From contig NZ_JAJOYT010000003.1 in NCBI RefSeq assembly GCF_021290965.1, positions 310,001 to 374,000 on the forward strand: a stretch of DNA of 64,000 nucleotides, read 5' to 3'. This document shows positions 24,585 to 33,997 of this stretch, in pieces. This DNA comes from Rheinheimera faecalis (GTDB taxonomy: Bacteria > Pseudomonadota > Gammaproteobacteria > Enterobacterales > Alteromonadaceae). The notes beneath the pieces were generated by a model that worked only from the letters and a program-made list of their open reading frames with translations, was not told where the DNA came from and searched no databases. Numbering within the stretch: the stretch's first letter is position 1; every line of letters begins with the position of its first letter. Both the position numbers and the translations under genes were made by a program.

Positions 24585-26060
24585 ATGTTTCAATCGATAC
24601 GACAGCACTGGCTGTCCAATGTTCGTGGCGATGTTTTATCCGCCATAGTGGTGGCTCTGGCGCTGATCCCGGAAGCCATCGCCTTTTCTATTATTGCTGG
24701 TGTTGACCCTAAAGTCGGTTTATACGCATCTTTTGCTATTGCTGTGATCACTGCTTTTGCCGGTGGCCGTCCTGCTATGATTTCTGCTGCCACCGGCGCT
24801 ATGGCGCTTTTGATGATCACCCTGGTGAAGGAGCATGGTTTACAGTATCTGTTGCTGGCTACGTTGTTAACAGGTGTACTGCAAATTCTGTTTGGTTTAT
24901 GCAAATTGGGTGAGCTGATGCGTTTTGTTTCCCGTTCTGTAGTGACGGGTTTTGTGAACGCTCTGGCTATTCTTATATTTATGGCGCAGCTGCCTGAACT
25001 AACTAACGTGACCTGGCATGTCTATGCCATGACAGCCGCGGGTTTAGCTATTATTTATTTGTTTCCTTATGTCACAAAAACAGTGCCTTCGCCTTTGGTC
25101 TGTATTGTGGTTTTAACCTCCATCGCGCTGTATTTCCAGATTGATGTGCGTACTGTGTCGGATATGGGCGAGTTACCTGATAGCCTGCCGATCTTCTTAT
25201 GGCCTGATGTCCCTCTGACTATGGACACTCTGCAAATTATTTTCCCTTATGCTTTAGGTTTGGCTTTAGTCGGCATTCTGGAGTCGTTAATGACGGCTAC
25301 TATTGTTGATGATATGACAGATACCAACAGCAATAAAAACCGTGAATGTATAGGGCAGGGTGTTGCGAATATAGGTTCAGGTTTGTTAGGCGGTATGGCA
25401 GGTTGCGCCATGATTGGTCAGTCGGTGATTAACGTCAAATCTGGTGGTCGCACTCGTTTATCGACCTTATTAGCCGGCATCTTGCTGCTTATTTTTGCGG
25501 TGTTTTTAGGTGAATGGGTAGGCATGATCCCTATGGCTGCTTTGGTCGCGGTGATGATTATGGTATCCATTGGCACCTTCAACTGGCAGTCCGTTTGGGA
25601 TCTGAAAACCAACCCGAAAAGTTCCAGTCTGGTGATGGTGGTGACTGTGCTGGTAGTGGTCTTTACCCACAATCTGGCTTATGGCGTTTTTGTCGGAGTG
25701 CTGATGAGTGCGTTATTTTTTGCCAACAAAGTAGGGCAGTTGCTGGCGGTACAGTCTGAACTCTCCGCCGATGGCAGCGTTCGTTGTTATCGGGTGACAG
25801 GCCAGGTATTTTTTACCTCTGCTGAGACTTTTGTTGCGGCTTTTGATTTTAAAGAGCCACTTCGTGCTGTACAGATTGATTTAACTCATGCGCATTTTTG
25901 GGATATCACAGCCGTAAGCTCGCTGGATAAAGTGATTTTAAAGTTCCGTAAGGCAGGAGTCGAAGCCGAAGTGATAGGACTGAATCATGCCAGCGCCACT
26001 TTAGTGGATAAGTTTGCTATTCATAACAAACCCGAAGCTATAGAAGAGTTGATGCATTAA
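24585..26060 (+). CDS. SulP-family anion transporter with STAS domain
   Basis: Protein of 491 residues. Ten or more membrane helices start at [19 protein letters not shown], with the SulP signature [20 protein letters not shown], followed by a C-terminal STAS domain from about residue 395 ([20 protein letters not shown]). SulP proteins are sodium- or proton-coupled carriers or exchangers for sulfate, bicarbonate, dicarboxylates or similar anions. The substrate cannot be settled and no carbonic anhydrase or sulfate assimilation gene is adjacent. The ATG has AAAGGAATTC upstream. A shared bidirectional terminator separates it from the convergent TonB receptor gene. Confidence 0.93.
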   Translation: MFQSIRQHWLSNVRGDVLSAIVVALALIPEAIAFSIIAGVDPKVGLYASFAIAVITAFAGGRPAMISAATGAMALLMITLVKEHGLQYLLLATLLTGVLQILFGLCKLGELMRFVSRSVVTGFVNALAILIFMAQLPELTNVTWHVYAMTAAGLAIIYLFPYVTKTVPSPLVCIVVLTSIALYFQIDVRTVSDMGELPDSLPIFLWPDVPLTMDTLQIIFPYALGLALVGILESLMTATIVDDMTDTNSNKNRECIGQGVANIGSGLLGGMAGCAMIGQSVINVKSGGRTRLSTLLAGILLLIFAVFLGEWVGMIPMAALVAVMIMVSIGTFNWQSVWDLKTNPKSSSLVMVVTVLVVVFTHNLAYGVFVGVLMSALFFANKVGQLLAVQSELSADGSVRCYRVTGQVFFTSAETFVAAFDFKEPLRAVQIDLTHAHFWDITAVSSLDKVILKFRKAGVEAEVIGLNHASATLVDKFAIHNKPEAIEELMH

Positions 26061-26076
26061 CTTAAGTCCATAAAAA

Positions 26077-26104
26077 AAGGGTCAGAACTTCAGTTCTGAC
26101 CCTT
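26077..26104 (-). terminator. Terminator between SulP and TonB receptor genes
   Basis: A 13-bp perfect stem (arms AAGGGTCAGAACT and AGTTCTGACCCTT) has a two-base loop. Seven T residues follow on the minus strand, so it mainly ends the TonB receptor transcript and may also stop the SulP transcript. Nearly the same arms occur after the malic enzyme gene at 61575-61604. Confidence 0.9.
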
Positions 26105-26120
26105 GCATAAAAACACTAAC

Positions 26121-28772
26121 TTAGTATTTATAGCTGAAGCTTAAACCGTAGCTTTGGCCTTCAACACGGCGTTGTAACAACTCGCCTTGTTGCATAATTT
26201 CAACATCTTCGTCCAGCAGGTTTTTCATCGACAGCTTGACTGAAGTTGATTCAAACGGAGTGTACGAGTAGACAAAATCTAACGAGTTAAACGGCTGCTC
26301 ATAAGCATCATCTTTATCGTTTACACCAGCAAAGGCAATACGTTTACCGAAGACGTTATAAGTCAGAGTTGCATTATGCTCGTCGTTGTCCGAATCGAAA
26401 CCCAGTTGGAAGTTGACTACATGTTTAGAGTGACCACTTAACGGACGTTTCAGGTTCGTCAGGTTGGTACCAGCAAATTGCTGAATAGTAATTTCAGACT
26501 CGCTGTACGTGAAGTTACCGGCTACAAAGAAGTTATCCATCCATTTGTAGCTTTCGCCTTCAAACATATTCAGTTGTTGCAGGAACTCAGCTTCCACACC
26601 GTACACTTCACCTGTGTCACCGTTACGGAATGACATCAGTAAGTTACCGTCTGAACCCGATAGTTCAATGGATTCGATTGGATTTTCCAGATCTTTATAG
26701 AAGACACCAACACTGTAGTTACTTTCGTCGTAATACCATTCTAAACGGGCGTCATAACTGGTGACATCTGTGCTTTGCAGACCAGAGAAACCTGTGACTT
26801 TAAAGTCCGTCAGTGGGTCGATAAAGAGTACTGGCGTTACTTCACGTAAGTCCGGGCGAACCACAGTGCTGCTGTAGCCAAAACGTGCTTGCAACTCTTC
26901 GCTGACAAACCAGGTGAAAGACATAGACGGATAAAAACCATCTTCCTGCAATGGGAACTCTTCGATGTTACCGCTGATTTCACCATCGGCGTTTAACGGT
27001 ATAGAAATCTGACGGAAATCCTCATAACGTACACCAAAGTTTAAGCGGTACAGATAGTCGTAGTTCATTTCCATGCCGACATAAGCTGCATCAATAATTT
27101 GTGCTGCTATATAGTCGTCGGCCTGAGTGGTGACGTTTGAAATCTGGAAACCATTAGCCGTATCGAGAATGCTTTCATCAGAGAAAATTTCTGAGAAGTT
27201 TTGACTCAATTGCTCCAGGCTGTAGCCGACAGTACTGAAGTTAAACAGGTTAGTTTCAGACTCACGGGTCCGCTCAAAATACGAGTAACCACCGTTTAAC
27301 ACCATTTCAGCTTTGCCTAAAGTAAAAGGCAGTTTGGCATTCCAGCTACCGTTTTCGGTATCGTCTTCCATTTTACCGAAGCTGTAGGTCACAGCGTTCT
27401 GGTTACGACGTAGGAAAGAGTTGATTGAGCCATCAGCCTGTATTTCATTTAAGTAACGGTATTCGATTTCACCTGGCGCATCACGTTCTGCTTTTGCATC
27501 TGTGTATTGCCAGTCGACACTGATGTCATATAACCATGGCAAATTATGGCGGCCACGAATTTGGTTACTGAACATGGAGCGTTCTTCGTAGCGGATGGAG
27601 GTATCTGTATTAAAGCGGTCTGCTTCGTTAACCGTTTCTATACTGTCACCGTTTTTTACTTTGATTTCATCTTTGGTATCACGCAGGTAAATAGATGCTG
27701 TTTCAAAACGATGGTTTTCATCCAGCTCTAAACCAAAGTTCAGCATGCCAGACAGCTTGACCTGATGCTCTGTACCTTTAATATCATCGTAAATATTCAG
27801 AGGCACTAAATCGTCGCCTGAGACTGAGAAATAGCGCTCTTGCTCTTCGATATTCTGAGTGGATCTGTCGTAGCTGACACCGGCCATTACACCAAAAACA
27901 GAGGAACCGATATCAAACTTGTCACCAAAAGACACGCTGCCATCAAAGTCTGGTTTGATGTTTTCACGTTGTACGTCGACATCACGGTTAAAGTTTAAAC
28001 CTAATTCACGCACTATAGTGGCGGCCTGAGCCAGATTAGCCTGGTTCACTCCACCCAGAGCTTCCGCGATATTGATCTGGTTAATAGTGCCATATTGATC
28101 CAAAGCAGCACGTAATTCTGGCGACATAGTACGGGTACCGTCGTCACTGCCTTTCCAGTCATCACCACCACCATTATAAGTGTAGGCGTCGTCGCTGTTC
28201 AGACTGCTATAACCAGTACCAACTGATAAATTGAAACTGCGTTGTAATGGAATAGACGAAGTACGGATATTAACGCTACCACCACCAAAAGCGGCTGGCA
28301 GCTCAGGTGAATAGGCTTTTTGTACCACTAAACTTTCAATAATACCGGCTGGGAACATATCCAGCGGGATCACGTTCCGGGTTGGATCCGGACTTGGAAC
28401 CATAGCGCCGTTTAATAAGGTACTAGAATATCGTTCCCCTAAACCACGCACATAAATAAATTTGTCTTTAACTAAAGTTAAACCAGTCACACGGCGCAAA
28501 GCCGTTGCTGCGTTGCTGTCGCCTGCTCTGGAAATTTGCTCCATGCCTAATAATTCTGCGACATAAGGTTGTTCGCGTCTTTCCGCAGCGGCTGAAGCGG
28601 CAGAACTCATCAGACGGCCAGAGACTTCAATACGCTCTACTTCCTGCTCTTTTTCTGCAGGCTCTGCGGGTGCTTCCTGGGCTAATGCAGGCATCATACT
28701 TGCTGTTGCGGCTAAAGCCAGCAATACGCCGCGGCCAACCTGACTGATTTTAAAACGTTGCTTGCTGCTCAT
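26121..28772 (-). CDS. TonB-dependent receptor, predicted PhoB-regulon member
   Basis: Protein of 883 residues. The N terminus carries a signal peptide (RGVLLALAATASMMPALAQ) and a TonB-box-like EKEQEVERIEVSGRL. The plug includes ALRRVTGLTLVKDKFIYVRG, GERYSSTLLNGAMVPSPDPT and FPAGIIESLVVQKAYSPELP, wording shared with receptors of the carbohydrate/organic-ligand type rather than classical siderophore receptors. The barrel ends in YGLSFSYKY. It lies 112 bases after the duplicated lipoprotein gene in the same orientation, so the pair probably share the Pho-box promoter at 31623-31654 and form a lipoprotein-receptor system resembling SusD-SusC in logic, though not in sequence. The ligand is unknown; a phosphorus compound is inferred from regulation. 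Confidence 0.88.
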   Translation of the reverse strand: MSSKQRFKISQVGRGVLLALAATASMMPALAQEAPAEPAEKEQEVERIEVSGRLMSSAASAAAERREQPYVAELLGMEQISRAGDSNAATALRRVTGLTLVKDKFIYVRGLGERYSSTLLNGAMVPSPDPTRNVIPLDMFPAGIIESLVVQKAYSPELPAAFGGGSVNIRTSSIPLQRSFNLSVGTGYSSLNSDDAYTYNGGGDDWKGSDDGTRTMSPELRAALDQYGTINQINIAEALGGVNQANLAQAATIVRELGLNFNRDVDVQRENIKPDFDGSVSFGDKFDIGSSVFGVMAGVSYDRSTQNIEEQERYFSVSGDDLVPLNIYDDIKGTEHQVKLSGMLNFGLELDENHRFETASIYLRDTKDEIKVKNGDSIETVNEADRFNTDTSIRYEERSMFSNQIRGRHNLPWLYDISVDWQYTDAKAERDAPGEIEYRYLNEIQADGSINSFLRRNQNAVTYSFGKMEDDTENGSWNAKLPFTLGKAEMVLNGGYSYFERTRESETNLFNFSTVGYSLEQLSQNFSEIFSDESILDTANGFQISNVTTQADDYIAAQIIDAAYVGMEMNYDYLYRLNFGVRYEDFRQISIPLNADGEISGNIEEFPLQEDGFYPSMSFTWFVSEELQARFGYSSTVVRPDLREVTPVLFIDPLTDFKVTGFSGLQSTDVTSYDARLEWYYDESNYSVGVFYKDLENPIESIELSGSDGNLLMSFRNGDTGEVYGVEAEFLQQLNMFEGESYKWMDNFFVAGNFTYSESEITIQQFAGTNLTNLKRPLSGHSKHVVNFQLGFDSDNDEHNATLTYNVFGKRIAFAGVNDKDDAYEQPFNSLDFVYSYTPFESTSVKLSMKNLLDEDVEIMQQGELLQRRVEGQSYGLSFSYKY

Positions 28773-28808
28773 TTGAACTTGGTCCTATCAGCTAATTCGT
28801 ATATCAAT

Positions 28809-28875
28809 GTGCCGGGCTTATCCAAAGGAGGCCCGGCACTAAGTGAATGCAAAACTGCCGGTAAGCCGGCAGTTT
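28809..28875 (-). terminator. Two hairpins between the lipoprotein and TonB receptor genes
   Basis: AAACTGCCGG/CCGGCAGTTT (28852-28875, TAAG loop) sits right after the lipoprotein stop, and GTGCCGGGC/GCCCGGCAC (28809-28839) follows. Neither has a long T run. They could be a leaky terminator or mRNA-protecting hairpins that set the ratio of lipoprotein to receptor. Confidence 0.6.
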
Positions 28876-28884
28876 ATGGTTGCT

Positions 28885-31569
28885 TTAGTCGTCCAGACCT
28901 ACAGCCCAACCAGCAGTCCAGTTGTTGCTTTGTGATACAGCACCAGTGAAGGTCACAGTGTCAAAGAAGGCATCAACAGTTTTCATATCTTTTGCCGGGT
29001 TGGTATCGATAGTGAATATACCGTTCAGCACAGTGCTGCTGTCTGCGGCCAGTTTGTTGCCGGTCTGTCCAAGGAACCAGGCTTCTGTGGTTACACCAGT
29101 TGCGACATTACCTTTGACTGCTTCAGTCGGGCAGCCAATCACTGAGTTAGTCATAGTTAAAGTGCCAGCTGCAGCTAAGGCCTGAGATTCAGCAGATTCA
29201 ATTTCCAGACATTCACCCATGCCGACAGGACCTGTGATAACGAAGTTGGCTAGTTGTGCGTTTGTACCAGCACGCAGTAATACACCTTCAGAATCATCAT
29301 CACCGTCAAAGGTATTACCAATGATGGTCATATTGGCGATAGTTGGGTTTGAGATTGGAGTTGCAGTGAAGTTACCTGACTGGTTATCAGCTTCAATACC
29401 GCGGTTGGCTTTAGCGTTATCAGCAGCATGTTTAACTAGAACAAACTGCATTTTACCGTTCCAGCCATCAGCCCAGTCGACTGAGTCGTCACCGTTTGAT
29501 GTCAGAACTACGTTTTTACAGTTGACGCTACCGCCGAAGAACTCAACGCCGTCATCAACGTTCTGGTGCACCTGAATATTGGAACATTCAGTACCAGAAC
29601 CTACACCAGCAAAGGTAATACCGTTTAATTCGTTATCCGGAATTACTTCGTAACCTGCGTGTTTTACGATGACATAATTCAGAGTACCGCTGCTGTCAGC
29701 TGCATCTGGACCACCATATAAACCAGCTTCACCTTCGGCTTCGATACCACAGTTATTCACATCAGCACATTTGTTAGTAGGCGCATTACCTAGTAATACT
29801 AAACCACCCCACTGACCAGCTGCTGTTGGAGAACCAATCACGTCCTGAACTGACGTCATAGTGATAGGGTTAGCAGCAGTACCGTCGGCCACAATTTTTG
29901 AACCACGTGTAACTACCAGGAAATCAGCACCTGACTTACCGTAGATAGTCACGCCTGGAGCTACAGTTAAAGTAGCGCTGGTGGTGTTATCCACACCCAC
30001 GCGAACACGACCGCTTAATACATAATCAGCACCGGCAGCTAAAGTCACGTTAGTGGTGATATCACCAGTTAACTGGCAGTTTAATTTACCTGTTAAGCTT
30101 GCTACTTCTGTAGTACCAGTAGGGCATGTGTCTAAGCCAGTACCAGTTTCAGGGTGCAGGCTGACAGTCCAGCCTTTGGTCCAGTCAGTTGTACCGTCAA
30201 AAGCGCCTATGTAGTCCACATCATCAAACCAGCCGTTGACTTCATTGGCTACGTTATAACCATTGGTTAATGCAGGAGAGTTAGGCGCAGGGATATAACC
30301 ACCTAATAAAGCATCACCAACCAGGTTGTTTGGTTGAGCTGAGAACCAGGCTGTAGTATCAAATATTTCTGTACCAGCTTCATCTTCGGCATTTTTGACA
30401 GGTTCGGCACAATCAAGGATCGAGTTGCGGAACACAATTTCACCGGCACTGGCGTTGTTTACTGATTCTTGTGAGTTGATGTCAAAACATTCACCCATAT
30501 CAGCAGGGCCAGTGATGACTACGTTGTACAATTCACCAGCTGTACCAGCGCGTAACAAGATACCTTCAGAGTCATCTTCACCATCAAAGTTGTTACCGAT
30601 AATGGTCATGTTAGAAATCTGAGGCTTACTGATAGGTTCAGCTGTGAAGTTACCTGACTGGTTGTCACCTTCGATAGCACGGTTTGCTTTGGTGTCATTT
30701 GGATTGTGACGGATTAATACGTGTTGCATACGGCCGGTCCAGCCATCAGCCCAGTCTAAAGAGTCGTCACGGTTACCTGTTAACACTACATATTTAGCAT
30801 CTACAGTACCACCGAAGAATTCAACACCGTCGTCCAGGTTATTGTGTACCTGAATGTATTCAACTGTAGTGCCACGGCCTACACCGGCAAAAGTAATACC
30901 GTTTAATTCGTTGTCTGGAATAACTTCAAAACCAGCGTAACGTACCTGAACGTATTTTAATGCACCGCTGTTATCTTCCGGATCTGCACCACCGTAAGGA
31001 CCAGCTTCACCTTCAGCTTCTACCTGGCAGTTGGCTAAGTTAGCCTGGTCACATTTGTTGCTTGGCGCCTTACCTAATAAAACTAAGCCACCCCATTCAG
31101 CAGCTGATTCTTCATCAGATAAACCCAACATGTCATTGACTGATGTCATAACGATAGGGTTAGTTGCAGTACCTATAGCCTGAATTTTGGAACCACGAGC
31201 AATAACTAAATAGTCAGCACCACTTTTACCAAAGACTTTAGTGCCAGGTTGGATAGTTAAGGTTGCGCTGTTGGCATTATCGTTACCAACTGTCACTTTG
31301 CCAGATAAAGCCCAGGCTATATCTGCTGTTAATGTTGCATCGCTGGTAATAGTGCCTTTAATTTCACATACCGGAGTGGTTACGCCGGCTAAAGCAGAAG
31401 CTGCAGTTGCGAAGGCTGGGCAAACGCTTGCTGGTGGAGGTGTTACGCCGCCATTGCCACCGTCATTGCCGCCATTACCAGTATCGATGTTGATATCACC
31501 ACCGCCACAACCAGCTATTACTAAAGCTGAGGCAATTGCGCTCAATTTTAAGAAGTTACGTAAAGCCAT
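28885..31569 (-). CDS. Large surface lipoprotein with two tandem beta-helix-like halves, PhoB-regulated
   Basis: Protein of 894 residues. The lipobox VIAGC gives Cys21 as the lipidated residue, followed by a Gly/Asn/Asp-rich linker (DGGNGGVTPPP). Residues ~50-481 and ~482-894 are two copies of one module. Paired segments include TLTIQPGTKVFGKSGADYLV / TLTVAPGVTIYGKSGADFLV, WGGLVLLGKAPSNKC / WGGLVLLGNAPTNKC, and VIPDNELNGITFAGVG in both. Each copy ends with NMTIIGN-FDG-DDSEG. The short repetitive hydrophobic strands and frequent Asp/Asn suggest a right-handed parallel beta-helix with acidic, possibly calcium-binding, loops. I do not know a function. A Pho box precedes it and a TonB receptor gene follows, suggesting a surface capture or processing role for a phosphorus-containing ligand. 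ATG at 31567-31569 with GGAG upstream; a GTG one codon earlier is possible. Confidence 0.8.
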   Translation of the reverse strand: MALRNFLKLSAIASALVIAGCGGGDINIDTGNGGNDGGNGGVTPPPASVCPAFATAASALAGVTTPVCEIKGTITSDATLTADIAWALSGKVTVGNDNANSATLTIQPGTKVFGKSGADYLVIARGSKIQAIGTATNPIVMTSVNDMLGLSDEESAAEWGGLVLLGKAPSNKCDQANLANCQVEAEGEAGPYGGADPEDNSGALKYVQVRYAGFEVIPDNELNGITFAGVGRGTTVEYIQVHNNLDDGVEFFGGTVDAKYVVLTGNRDDSLDWADGWTGRMQHVLIRHNPNDTKANRAIEGDNQSGNFTAEPISKPQISNMTIIGNNFDGEDDSEGILLRAGTAGELYNVVITGPADMGECFDINSQESVNNASAGEIVFRNSILDCAEPVKNAEDEAGTEIFDTTAWFSAQPNNLVGDALLGGYIPAPNSPALTNGYNVANEVNGWFDDVDYIGAFDGTTDWTKGWTVSLHPETGTGLDTCPTGTTEVASLTGKLNCQLTGDITTNVTLAAGADYVLSGRVRVGVDNTTSATLTVAPGVTIYGKSGADFLVVTRGSKIVADGTAANPITMTSVQDVIGSPTAAGQWGGLVLLGNAPTNKCADVNNCGIEAEGEAGLYGGPDAADSSGTLNYVIVKHAGYEVIPDNELNGITFAGVGSGTECSNIQVHQNVDDGVEFFGGSVNCKNVVLTSNGDDSVDWADGWNGKMQFVLVKHAADNAKANRGIEADNQSGNFTATPISNPTIANMTIIGNTFDGDDDSEGVLLRAGTNAQLANFVITGPVGMGECLEIESAESQALAAAGTLTMTNSVIGCPTEAVKGNVATGVTTEAWFLGQTGNKLAADSSTVLNGIFTIDTNPAKDMKTVDAFFDTVTFTGAVSQSNNWTAGWAVGLDD

Positions 31570-31622
31570 CACTTAATCTCCAATAATCACATGAATGCTG
31601 TTGTTATAAAAAAGCTCGGCCA

Positions 31623-31654
31623 ACCATACTCAGGCTTAATGACTGTTTTATTAC
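31623..31654 (-). promoter_or_regulatory. Pho box and promoter of the lipoprotein-TonB receptor pair
   Basis: On the minus strand GTAAT (31654-31650) and GTCAT (31643-31639) are 11 bases apart, and TATGGT (31628-31623) begins after a ten-base gap. Geometry is identical to the pstS, pstC, phoB, ppk and porin promoters in this window. Confidence 0.8.
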
Positions 31655-31901
31655 AGTGAGAGTGAGGAAAATTGAACTTAAAATGCAGGCCCCGTCTGAC
31701 GTGGCGTAGCGGCAATGTTGTCAAAAAAGGTTCACTAAAGTGTCATCTAAAGGACTTTTTCATTTATTAGAAAAATGTAAGCAGATTGAAACGCTTTAAT
31801 TCGGAATTGGCAAAAGCCTGAACGACGGCAGCAGTTTTGCGACAAAAGTTATTGCTGTGGCATTGCGTCTGGTCATTAGAGGTCAGAATGCTTGTTTTGC
31901 T

Positions 31902-31933
31902 TTCATAAAACTGTCATAAACTAACGCCATACT
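31902..31933 (+). promoter_or_regulatory. Pho box and promoter of phoBR
   Basis: TTCAT at 31902 and GTCAT at 31913, each in an AT-rich context ending ATAAA, are 11 bases apart. A -10-like CATACT starts at 31928, ten bases after the second unit. It predicts PhoB autoregulation. Confidence 0.82.
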
Positions 31934-31972
31934 GGTCAGAATCAATAAATTAGCTTGAATTGGTAGAGGGTT

Positions 31973-32659
31973 ATGTCTAGAAAAATCCTGGTAGTAGAAG
32001 ACGAAGCACCGATCCGTGACATGTTGTGTTTTGTGCTTGAACAAAATGGTTATCAGGCCAGCACTGCGGAAGATTTTGATTCTGCCGTCAATATGCTGGT
32101 AGAACCTTACCCTGATTTAGTGTTGCTGGACTGGATGTTGCCTGGTGGCAGTGGTATTCAGTTTGCCAAAAAAATGAAAGGGCATGAGCTGACCCGGACT
32201 ATCCCAATCATTATGATCACGGCACGTGGTGAAGAAGAAGACAAAGTTCGGGGCCTGGAAGTGGGTGCCGACGATTATGTCACTAAGCCTTTTTCACCCA
32301 AAGAGCTGATGGCTCGTATTAAAGCTGTTATCCGCCGTGTGGCGCCAACTAGCTTAGATGATGTGATTGAAGTGCAGGGCTTAAAACTTGATCCTGTGTC
32401 CCACCGTGTAACTGCTTCTGAGCAAGCCGTGGATATGGGACCAACAGAATTTCGCTTATTACACTTTTTTATGACGCACCCGGAGCGGGTTTATAGCCGT
32501 GAACAATTGCTGGATCATGTCTGGGGCACTAATGTGTATGTCGAAGACAGAACAGTGGATGTGCATATCCGTCGTTTACGTAAAGCCATTTCTCTGGCCG
32601 GGCATGACCGTTTAGTGCAAACTGTACGTGGTTCAGGTTATCGTTTCTCAGCTAAATGA
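31973..32659 (+). CDS. phoB: Phosphate regulon response regulator PhoB
   Basis: Protein of 228 residues. The receiver domain (1-120) has the acidic pair EDE at 9-11, phosphoacceptor Asp53 in [11 protein letters not shown] and Lys105 in [10 protein letters not shown]. The C-terminal OmpR-type winged helix (about 130-228) contains [20 protein letters not shown] and the recognition region [12 protein letters not shown]. When phosphorylated by PhoR at low phosphate it binds Pho boxes and contacts sigma-70. The linked phoR, ppk-ppx and pst-phoU genes and the six local Pho boxes support PhoB over other OmpR-family members. phoR starts 18 bases downstream, as in most gammaproteobacteria. Confidence 0.97.
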   Translation: MSRKILVVEDEAPIRDMLCFVLEQNGYQASTAEDFDSAVNMLVEPYPDLVLLDWMLPGGSGIQFAKKMKGHELTRTIPIIMITARGEEEDKVRGLEVGADDYVTKPFSPKELMARIKAVIRRVAPTSLDDVIEVQGLKLDPVSHRVTASEQAVDMGPTEFRLLHFFMTHPERVYSREQLLDHVWGTNVYVEDRTVDVHIRRLRKAISLAGHDRLVQTVRGSGYRFSAK

Positions 32660-32677
32660 CCGATAAAAGTGAGTACT

Positions 32678-33997
32678 ATGCGTTTGTTACTGTCTAAGAG
32701 GAAGATTTTCAGCAAAATCTTCCTTTTGTTTTTTATCGTTGCATTAATTGGCTGGTTGTTTGACCTGCTGTTTCCCGCTTTATTTGCCACCTCTTTAGTG
32801 CTGCTTGGCTGGAATTACCGGCATATTTTTATATTGGATAAATGGTTGTGGCGCGATAAAAAGCTGACGCCTCCGGCCGGTGATGGTAGCTGGCAGCAAG
32901 TATTTGACGGTATTTACTACCGCCTGCGCAAAGCCCGCAAAAAAAATAAAGAGTTGCGAGCCCTGATCCGGCGTTTTCGTGATGGTGCCGAAGCTTTGCC
33001 TGATGCCATAGTAGTGTTGAACAGTGACTGGACCATTATCTGGTGCAATAAACTGGCACAACAGTTGGTTGGCTTACGTTGGCCACAGGATGAGCGTCAG
33101 CGTATTGATAACCTTATTCGTAATCCGGAATTTCAGACTTATATTCAGCAGAAGCAATTTGACCAGCCACTGGAGTTGTCCTCTCCGGTCAATGAAGATT
33201 TAGTGCTGGAATACCGCATGCTGCAATACGGTGATGATCAGCATTTGTTGATCGTGCGGGATGTCACTCAGTTGAAACTGCTGGAGCAGGTACGCAAAGA
33301 CTTTGTCGCTAACGTTTCGCATGAACTGCGTACTCCTTTAACTGTATTGCAGGGCTATCTGGAAGTAATGGATGCAGATAACCTGCCCAACGCCGGTATC
33401 TGGCTAAAAGCTCACACTGTGATGCTGGAGCAAACCAAACGTATGGATGCGCTGGTACAGCAATTGTTAACGCTGTCGCGCATTGAAGCTGCAGCTAAAG
33501 TGCAGTTTGAAGATCATATTGATGTGCCTGCTATGCTGGCGATGCTGGAGCAGGAATCTCAGACTTTAAATCGGGATAAGCATCATCAGATCAGCTTTTC
33601 AGTGGAGCCTGGGCTTGTGGTGTCAGGTATTCGTGAAGAGTTACGCAGTGCTTTTTCTAACTTGATTACTAATGCCATTAAATACACGCCTAATGGTGGC
33701 GAAATTCAGGTCAGCTGGGTACGCCAGCATCAGAAAGCTGTATTTAGTGTCAGCGACAATGGTGAAGGTATAGCGCCGCAGCATGTGAAACGACTGACTG
33801 AGCGTTTTTACCGTGTTGATCAGGCCAGAGCCCGGGCTACAGGGGGCACAGGTCTTGGTTTAGCTATAGTGAAACACGTGCTGCAGCGTCACAACAGCAA
33901 GTTAATGATTTTCAGTGAACCGAAAAAAGGCAGTAGTTTTTCTTTTAGCTTACCTGCCGAAATATCACCAAAACGCAAAGCTATCAAAGTCCGCTAA
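32678..33997 (+). CDS. phoR: Phosphate regulon sensor histidine kinase PhoR
   Basis: Protein of 439 residues. Two N-terminal membrane segments (IFLLFFIVALIGWLFDLLFP; ALFATSLVLLGW) with almost no periplasmic loop are followed by a charged linker, a PAS domain (about 103-200: ALPDAIVVLNSDWTIIWCN), the HisKA box with His215 (NVSHELRTPLTVLQGYLEVM) and the ATPase domain (NLITNAIKYTPNGGEIQ, DNGEGIAP, GGTGLGLAIVKH). This is the PhoR layout: phosphate status is read through PstSCAB and PhoU rather than a periplasmic sensor. I use the ATG at 32678; a GTG three codons upstream is possible. Its stop overlaps that of the convergent LysR gene by four bases. Confidence 0.96.
   Translation: MRLLLSKRKIFSKIFLLFFIVALIGWLFDLLFPALFATSLVLLGWNYRHIFILDKWLWRDKKLTPPAGDGSWQQVFDGIYYRLRKARKKNKELRALIRRFRDGAEALPDAIVVLNSDWTIIWCNKLAQQLVGLRWPQDERQRIDNLIRNPEFQTYIQQKQFDQPLELSSPVNEDLVLEYRMLQYGDDQHLLIVRDVTQLKLLEQVRKDFVANVSHELRTPLTVLQGYLEVMDADNLPNAGIWLKAHTVMLEQTKRMDALVQQLLTLSRIEAAAKVQFEDHIDVPAMLAMLEQESQTLNRDKHHQISFSVEPGLVVSGIREELRSAFSNLITNAIKYTPNGGEIQVSWVRQHQKAVFSVSDNGEGIAPQHVKRLTERFYRVDQARARATGGTGLGLAIVKHVLQRHNSKLMIFSEPKKGSSFSFSLPAEISPKRKAIKVR

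Larger units (their letters stand above)
31570..31972. other. Divergent control region between lipoprotein and phoB
   Basis: About 400 bases without a gene. Each end has a Pho box pointing outward: 31623-31654 toward the lipoprotein and 31902-31933 toward phoB. A further isolated GTCAT occurs near 31742. The rest shows no pattern I can assign. Confidence 0.7.

Noticed and set aside
29219-29575. Open frame of 118 codons opposite the duplicated lipoprotein gene
   Set aside because: It mirrors the repetitive coding sequence and has low-complexity Ser/Pro content typical of an antisense shadow.
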